Assembly: GCF_009617755.1 (NCBI RefSeq)
Contig: NZ_BGZH01000003.1
Location: 248,001-312,000 of the forward strand
Direction: 5' to 3'
DNA from: Marinobacter salsuginis
Lineage (GTDB): Bacteria > Pseudomonadota > Gammaproteobacteria > Pseudomonadales > Oleiphilaceae
Length of the DNA stretch: 64,000 bases
Position numbers and translations under genes: made by a program. Of this stretch, positions 59,215-64,000 are shown piece after piece. Numbering within the stretch: position 1 is the stretch's first letter; each line of letters opens with the position of its first letter. Under the pieces are notes generated by a model, which saw only the letters and a program-made list of their open reading frames with translations, was not told where the DNA came from and did not search any database.

Positions 59215-60033
59215 TTACTGACGTATCAGCCGAGGCCCGGCGCCCTTGCCGGTTTCTGTGCTCCGCCAGGGGTTGATATCCAACCCGCCCCGCCGCGTAT
59301 ATCGGGCAACGACAGTCAACGACTCCGGGTTGCATCGGCTCATCAGATCGGTAAACACCGTTTCCACACAATGCTCGTGGAAATCCTGTTTCTGCCGGAA
59401 GCTCACGACGTATCGCAGCAAGCCAACCCGGTCGATTTTCGGGCCAGTGTAGCTTACCAGCAGAGTGGCCCAGTCCGGCTGCCCCGTCACCGGGCAGTTG
59501 CTCTTGAGCAGATGGGAACACAGCTGCTCGGTCACCACCTCATTGCCGGCATTGAGAGAATCGGGTGAATACTCATAAACCACGTCGCTGACCGGTTCGT
59601 CATCAATCAACTCGAACCCCTCAGGGCGGCCAATCGCTTCTCCGGATTCGTCCACACTCAACAGGTTAACCTGTACGGCACCGCCGCAAGCGCTGGACAG
59701 ATCCTGGGTGATCACCTCTGCCACCTGCTCTCGGGAGGAGTACACCACCTGATTCAGCGAATTGAGGTACAGCTTCAGCGATTTGGATTCGATGATTGAA
59801 GGCGAAGCCGCTGGGAAGACTATCTCTGCCCAGGCGACTTCCGGCACACCATTTGGCCGCAGCCAGGAGATTTCCCAGGCCTGCCACAGGTCCTCGCCGA
59901 ACCATGGCCAGCGGCCGTCTTCCAGCCCAAGACGGCGGCGATTTTCCTCCCTCGCGACGGGAAACAAAAGGCCCGGATCGTAGCTGTCCGGGTAATCGCT
60001 TGTCTTGCCAAGCGGCGCATCATTGAGTGCCAT
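59215..60033 (-). CDS. queF: NADPH-dependent 7-cyano-7-deazaguanine reductase
   Basis: This 272-residue T-fold enzyme reduces preQ0 to preQ1, the base inserted by Tgt. It is the long unimodular YqcD-type form with two T-fold halves. The QueF motif ESKSLKLYLNSLNQ lies at 82-95, and catalytic Cys180 and Asp187 are in KSNCPVTGQPDWA. The start follows AGGAACCCCT. Its partners tgt and queA are 16 kb away in the same window. Confidence 0.96.
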   Translation of the reverse strand: MALNDAPLGKTSDYPDSYDPGLLFPVAREENRRRLGLEDGRWPWFGEDLWQAWEISWLRPNGVPEVAWAEIVFPAASPSIIESKSLKLYLNSLNQVVYSSREQVAEVITQDLSSACGGAVQVNLLSVDESGEAIGRPEGFELIDDEPVSDVVYEYSPDSLNAGNEVVTEQLCSHLLKSNCPVTGQPDWATLLVSYTGPKIDRVGLLRYVVSFRQKQDFHEHCVETVFTDLMSRCNPESLTVVARYTRRGGLDINPWRSTETGKGAGPRLIRQ

Positions 60034-60047
60034 AGGGGTTCCTGAAA

Positions 60048-60821
60048 TCAGTGGCGAATGCCTTTACCACGCTCGAGCATTCTGAGGGCGATGAATGCCA
60101 ACACGGAGATGAAAACCAGAATCATACCAAGAGAAACGAACGGATTAACGTCTGACACGCCGAGAATTCCGTACCGGAAGCCGTTCACCATGTACAGGAT
60201 GGGATTGGCCATGGATACGCCCTGCCAGAACCCCGGAAGCAGATCGATACTGTAGAACACGCCGCCCAGATAAGTCAGGGGCGTGAGAACGAACGTGGGC
60301 ACGATGGAGATGTCATCAAACTTGGTTGCCAGCATGGCATTGATGAAACCGCCCAGTGCGAACAGTGCGGACGTCAGGAACACCGTAATAACCATCATGG
60401 GCAGGTTGTGGATCGACAAGCGGGTGAACACCAGTGACAGCAACGTGACAATCAGGCCGATACCAAGCCCCCGCGCCATGCCTCCGGTCACATACCCGGC
60501 AAGGATAACCCAGTTGGGAACCGGAGACACCAGAAGCTCCTCAATGCTGCGCTGGAACTTCATGGAGAAAAACGACGACACCACGTTGGCATAGGAGCTT
60601 GTGATGACTGCCATCATGATCAGCCCGGGCACGATAAACGACATATAATCGAAGCCGCCCATTTCGCCGATCCGGGAGCCAATGAGGTTACCGAAGATAA
60701 TGAAATACAGGGTCATGGTGACCGCAGGCGGCAACAGGGTCTGCGCCCAGATACGGGTAAACCGGCGCACCTCCCGGACAACAATGGTGCTGAAGGCTGT
60801 GAATATCGCATGCGGGGTCAT
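60048..60821 (-). CDS. ABC-2 type transporter permease (YadH-like)
   Basis: This 257-residue inner membrane protein has six predicted spans in the ABC-2 arrangement. It shows the first-span segment ILPPAVTMTLYFIIFGNLIG-type and the conserved GLIMMAVITSSYANVVSSFF. The amphipathic stretch FQRSIEELLVSPVPNW and PLTYLGGVFYSIDLLPGFWQ are typical of YadH. It pairs with the ATPase gene, whose end it overlaps by four bases. The substrate is unknown; YadGH relatives are often annotated as polysaccharide or drug exporters. Confidence 0.92.
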   Translation of the reverse strand: MTPHAIFTAFSTIVVREVRRFTRIWAQTLLPPAVTMTLYFIIFGNLIGSRIGEMGGFDYMSFIVPGLIMMAVITSSYANVVSSFFSMKFQRSIEELLVSPVPNWVILAGYVTGGMARGLGIGLIVTLLSLVFTRLSIHNLPMMVITVFLTSALFALGGFINAMLATKFDDISIVPTFVLTPLTYLGGVFYSIDLLPGFWQGVSMANPILYMVNGFRYGILGVSDVNPFVSLGMILVFISVLAFIALRMLERGKGIRH

Positions 60822-61768
60822 GCTGCACCCTCCACCGCCCTGGCGGATTCGGCGGCGTTCTCCTCAACCATGCGAATGAACAGCTCCTCCAGCCGGTTGG
60901 CTTTGGTTCTCATGCTGACAACCTTGATGCCCAGCCGCTCAAGCTCCACAAATACCTGGTTAAGCCCCTGACCTTTTTCCACTTCCACCTCCAGTGCGCC
61001 CTCGGCGTCGAGGCGTGTCGGAAAACCGTTCAGCTCTGGCGCGGAATCCAGGGACTTTTCTGTGTCCAGCACGAAAGTCTCGACGCTCAACTGCTGAAGC
61101 AAGGCTTTCTTGCTCGTGTGTTTAAGGATCTTGCCATGGTCGATAATGGCGATGTTGCGGCAAAGGGCTTCCGCTTCCTCCAGGTAATGGGTTGTCAGGA
61201 TGATCGTCGTGCCCTGGCGGTTAATCTCTTCCAGAAAGGTCCACATGGAACGGCGGAGTTCAATATCCACACCGGCGGTCGGCTCGTCCAGAATCAGCAG
61301 CTTTGGCTCGTGGACCAGGGCCCGGGCAATCATCAGGCGGCGTTTCATGCCGCCGGACAGCATCCGGGCCGGGGTATTCCGCTTGTCCCAGAGACCGAGC
61401 TTTTTCAGGTACTTCTCGGCGGACGCAGAGGCCTGCTTGAACGGAATCCCATAATAGCCGGCCTGAGTAGTTACGATATCGAAGACTTTCTCGAACTGGT
61501 TGAAGTTGAACTCCTGGGGTACCACGCCGAGGTTCAGCTTGGCGTCAGAGAGGTGGGTATCCGTGTCATATCCGAACACCCGCACTTTGCCGGCTGTCTT
61601 GTTCACCAGGGAGCAAACAATGCCAAGGGTAGTGGATTTGCCAGCCCCGTTGGGGCCCAGCAAAGCAAAGAAATCACCCTCAGCGACATGCAGATCAATC
61701 CCCTTGAGCGCCTGAAACCCGTCACCGTAGGTCTTGGTGAGGCTCTCGATTTCCAGTGCATTGGTCAT
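60818..61768 (-). CDS. ABC transporter ATP-binding protein (YadG-like)
   Basis: This 316-residue single-cassette ATPase has Walker A LLGPNGAGKST, signature MLSGGMKRRL, Walker B KLLILDEPTAGVD and the H-loop TTHYLEEAE. The C-terminal 70 residues form the small extra domain seen in drug or polysaccharide exporter ATPases. It is translationally coupled to the permease (ATGA overlap). Confidence 0.94.
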   Translation of the reverse strand: MTNALEIESLTKTYGDGFQALKGIDLHVAEGDFFALLGPNGAGKSTTLGIVCSLVNKTAGKVRVFGYDTDTHLSDAKLNLGVVPQEFNFNQFEKVFDIVTTQAGYYGIPFKQASASAEKYLKKLGLWDKRNTPARMLSGGMKRRLMIARALVHEPKLLILDEPTAGVDIELRRSMWTFLEEINRQGTTIILTTHYLEEAEALCRNIAIIDHGKILKHTSKKALLQQLSVETFVLDTEKSLDSAPELNGFPTRLDAEGALEVEVEKGQGLNQVFVELERLGIKVVSMRTKANRLEELFIRMVEENAAESARAVEGAA

Positions 61769-61945
61769 AAATCATCCCGATTCGGTGAAAAACGGCAATG
61801 GGCGACCCAGGCCGCCAGCCAGAATTTAGAATGCTATTTATTGTGACAAAGCTGCTGATTTCAAGGCCCTTATCGGCCAGCAGGTGTCTCCAGGCCAATA
61901 ACGGAAACTGCGACAGGAATCCCGATATGAGGCAAACCCCGCCCC

Positions 61946-61951
61946 TATAAT
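61946..61951 (+). promoter_or_regulatory. Candidate -10 of the lipoprotein gene
   Basis: A perfect TATAAT lies 79 bases before the ATG at 62031, but no good -35 is visible at 16-18 bases upstream. It may need an activator. Confidence 0.35.
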
Positions 61952-62030
61952 GCGGTTACAACAACTTACAAAAGGGGCTGCCGCACCCTGAGTGCGGGCG
62001 CGCTGAATCGAAGGGAATGTACGACCAACC

Positions 62031-63146
62031 ATGAGATCCGTTCACCGCATCCGACTAACGTTTACCCTGCTGGGCGCCCTCGCCCTCTCTGGCTGCCTCG
62101 ATGATGACGGCGGTTCTGGCGACGACACCAGCAAAGGCCAGCTCAACTTCAACGGCTTTAATGGCCTTTCCTACCAGACGGCAAGTCAATCGGGCACCAC
62201 GAACGCAGCAGGTGAGTTCCGTTACTACCCCGGCGAAACGCTCACCTTCCGCGTTGGCGACCTGCCGTTAGTCAGTGGTGTGCCGGCCCGGCAATACGTA
62301 ACGCTGCTCGAGTTCTTTGAAACCACCCGCACAGAGCTGCAAACACCAATGGTGGATGATGAGGGTCTGAGCACCCACACACTGACCGAGCAACAGGTTC
62401 TGGAAAACACGACGCTTATGAACCTCTCCCGCTTTCTGATGCTCCTGAACTGGAGCCAGAATGTCGCCGAAGGGGATGGCATCGATATCCGCGACCGGGT
62501 TATTACGCAGCTGAATGCTGCACTCCCGGAGTTGACCGCACCTATCGACTTCAGTGTAAGCGAATCCGAATTCACCGCCACCGATCCCCTGTCACCAGCG
62601 AACCAGCTGCTCGCCGCCATCTGTTTCTACCCGGAAGACGATGAACTCTGCGAAGAGCCGCCAACCCAGGAGGAAATCGACAACGCCCCTCCGCGGCCGG
62701 AGAATGACGAAGATCGCGATCCGGACATTGAATACAGTGAAGACCTGCAGGCCAAGAAGGACCGGATCGAAAATGCCGTGCGCACCATGGAAGACATCGA
62801 CACGGAAGACGCCCAGACCTATCTTACGCGCGAACTCAAGGCGATCAGCACAACCGTCGCGAACCGTTACTTCCTGGATGAGGACGTTGCCAGTCATCCG
62901 GCCACTGATACAGCCCTGAAGCAGGTTGCAGTTCGAAAGATCGGGGGCGGACTCGCCCTGGCAGAGCTCGAAGCAATCAGCACTCGTCCCCAGGATGTCC
63001 AGATCAATTCGGCCGACTGGCAAAGCGGAGTAGTGGAGTATTTTGTTGCCGGCCCCTCCGGCGGGGAATCAGAGCTTCTGCTCAGCTTCCGCCCGGAGGA
63101 TACCTATCGGTGGGTTCGCAAACAGTTGCGAGTCATTATCCGCTGA
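62031..63146 (+). CDS. Outer membrane lipoprotein of unknown function
   Basis: This 371-residue protein has a lipoprotein signal peptide (RIRLTFTLLGALALSGC, Cys22). Leu at +2 favours outer-membrane sorting. A short Asp/Gly linker follows, and then a beta-type domain (LNFNGFNGLSYQTASQSG...GEFRYYPGETLTFRVGDL) resembling repeated domains seen in other proteobacterial surface lipoproteins. The middle is helical with a strongly acidic Pro/Glu/Asp stretch (about 205-240). Two Cys at about 198 and 207 may form a disulfide. No enzyme motif is evident. The 3' end overlaps the convergent HD-GYP-like gene by 11 bases. Confidence 0.8.
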   Translation: MRSVHRIRLTFTLLGALALSGCLDDDGGSGDDTSKGQLNFNGFNGLSYQTASQSGTTNAAGEFRYYPGETLTFRVGDLPLVSGVPARQYVTLLEFFETTRTELQTPMVDDEGLSTHTLTEQQVLENTTLMNLSRFLMLLNWSQNVAEGDGIDIRDRVITQLNAALPELTAPIDFSVSESEFTATDPLSPANQLLAAICFYPEDDELCEEPPTQEEIDNAPPRPENDEDRDPDIEYSEDLQAKKDRIENAVRTMEDIDTEDAQTYLTRELKAISTTVANRYFLDEDVASHPATDTALKQVAVRKIGGGLALAELEAISTRPQDVQINSADWQSGVVEYFVAGPSGGESELLLSFRPEDTYRWVRKQLRVIIR

Positions 63147-64000
63147 TCAGGCGCGACAGACTCCAGCGTGACTCTGCGCCGGTTACATCGAAATAGGACG
63201 GATCCAGGCCTTCCGTGCCATGAGGCAGGCAATCACGAATTCGCACCGTTTCTGCTGCTTCCTTACCTTCGTTGTAACGGGCCAGATCGATGATCTTTGC
63301 AGTTTTCAGCGGCCTTGCAGCCGCATCGGTCATAACCATGACACGGGGCCAGAGCCGTCGTTCCGGCGAGTGTGAAACCACGATGCCCCGCTGGCCATCG
63401 CTGAGTTCCACGAGGCTACCGGTGGGATAGATACCGATTGCCTGGATGAAATTCTCCACCAGGTCTTCCTGGAATTCGATATTGCGCATCTCATAGAGCA
63501 GCGTGACCGCTTTAGCTGGCGTCATCGGCTCGGTGTGAGCGCGGGGCGCAATCAAAGATTCGAAAAACTCCGCGATGCCGGCCACTTTGGCCAACAGTGG
63601 AATGCGATCCCCGCGGACACCTTCCGGGAAACCAGAGCCGTTATGGCGCTCGCGATGACCCTGAACCACACTGAGCACTGCCCGCGAGAGCCCGCTGTTC
63701 TCCAGCATGGCAACACCGCGATTGACGTAGCCACGGTAGGAAAGATACTCCTCGGCGCTCAGTTGGCCCTCCCGGGCGAGCAACTCCGGTGGCAGCGTGG
63801 TTTTACCAACCTGTGACAACAGGCATCCAAGGCCAAGGTGATTAAGAAGCCCCTCGTTCAACCCCAGGTGCCGACCACATACCAGGGCCCAGACGGAAGT
63901 GTTCAGGGCATGCCGGTAAAGGTAACTGTCATGGGCACGTGTGCGACTGAGCCACAATAAGGCATCAGGCTGGCGAACAACGCTGCTCACCATTTTGCTG
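63136..64000 (-). CDS. Degenerate HD-GYP domain protein, partial
   Basis: The last 288 codons of a protein that runs past the right edge; the ATG at 63991-63993 is internal or an alternative start, since the frame stays open to the edge. The domain follows the HD-GYP layout (HALNTSVWALVCGRHLGLNE; EEYLSYRGYVNRGVAMLENS; NGSGFPEGVRGDRIPLLAKV). The defining HD pair reads SQ (LLSQVGK), HHE reads GHRERH, GYP reads GFP and the later Asp is Glu. A c-di-GMP phosphodiesterase activity is therefore doubtful; a binding or regulatory role is more likely. A C-terminal beta-rich region (about 185-288) follows. Confidence 0.85.
   Translation of the reverse strand, partial: SKMVSSVVRQPDALLWLSRTRAHDSYLYRHALNTSVWALVCGRHLGLNEGLLNHLGLGCLLSQVGKTTLPPELLAREGQLSAEEYLSYRGYVNRGVAMLENSGLSRAVLSVVQGHRERHNGSGFPEGVRGDRIPLLAKVAGIAEFFESLIAPRAHTEPMTPAKAVTLLYEMRNIEFQEDLVENFIQAIGIYPTGSLVELSDGQRGIVVSHSPERRLWPRVMVMTDAAARPLKTAKIIDLARYNEGKEAAETVRIRDCLPHGTEGLDPSYFDVTGAESRWSLSRLISG

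Overview
The window is a chromosomal housekeeping region of a free-living, polar-flagellated gammaproteobacterium. Gene content, protein sequences and gene order resemble Marinobacter and, more distantly, Pseudomonas (judged from memory, not by a search). Coding density is high, strand switches are few, and I see no insertion sequence, prophage, integron or CRISPR array.

Layout. 1-3.4 kb: the sdhC-sdhD-sdhA operon (sdhA cut by the left edge), divergent from citrate synthase gltA. 3.4-7 kb: a hydroxyacid dehydrogenase convergent with topA. 7-16 kb: fadBA (fatty acid beta-oxidation), a secreted protein of unknown function, a universal stress protein, the ABC-F ATPase uup coupled to a small Cys-containing protein, and a MOSC protein. 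16-22 kb: tRNA-Gly, an L,D-transpeptidase, DUF924, a CbiX-like protein, a TIGR01777 epimerase, tRNA-Glu, a very small membrane protein that looks like CcoM (cbb3 oxidase) behind an FNR/ANR-type promoter, and a PAS-GGDEF-EAL protein. 22-25.6 kb: ackA-pta. 25.6-38.3 kb: a long leftward block trmJ-cysE-iscR-iscS-ndk-rlmN-pilF-rodZ-ispG-hisS-yfgM-bamB-der. 38.5-45 kb: a suhB-like gene, then queA-tgt-yajC-secD-secF and tRNA-Leu. 45-56.5 kb: the flagellar rod-hook genes flgBCDEFGHIJKL with two good sigma-54 promoters. 56.7-64 kb: a nitroreductase, an Mpo1-like membrane protein next to a class III adenylate cyclase, queF, an ABC exporter pair, an unknown lipoprotein, and the C-terminal part of a degenerate HD-GYP protein.

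Most interesting points. (1) The iscR-iscS-ndk junction lacks iscU, iscA, hscB, hscA, fdx and iscX, which normally lie between iscS and ndk in related bacteria. IscS itself ends before the C-terminal tail that contacts IscU, while iscR keeps its cluster ligands and an IscR-type operator. (2) The gene at the suhB position encodes a protein of the right length and fold whose inositol-monophosphatase metal site is destroyed, consistent with selection only for the transcription-factor role of SuhB. (3) The HD-GYP protein at the right edge has lost its HD metal ligands. (4) A 50-codon CcoM-like gene sits behind an FNR box centred exactly 41.5 bases upstream of the inferred start of transcription.

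Functional themes are central carbon and acyl-CoA flux (TCA cycle, beta-oxidation, acetate overflow), envelope biogenesis (BamB, YfgM, SecDF-YajC, L,D-transpeptidase, RodZ, PilF), tRNA modification (RlmN, TrmJ, Tgt, QueA, QueF; the last three all serve queuosine), and motility with second-messenger signalling (flg genes, c-di-GMP and cAMP enzymes).
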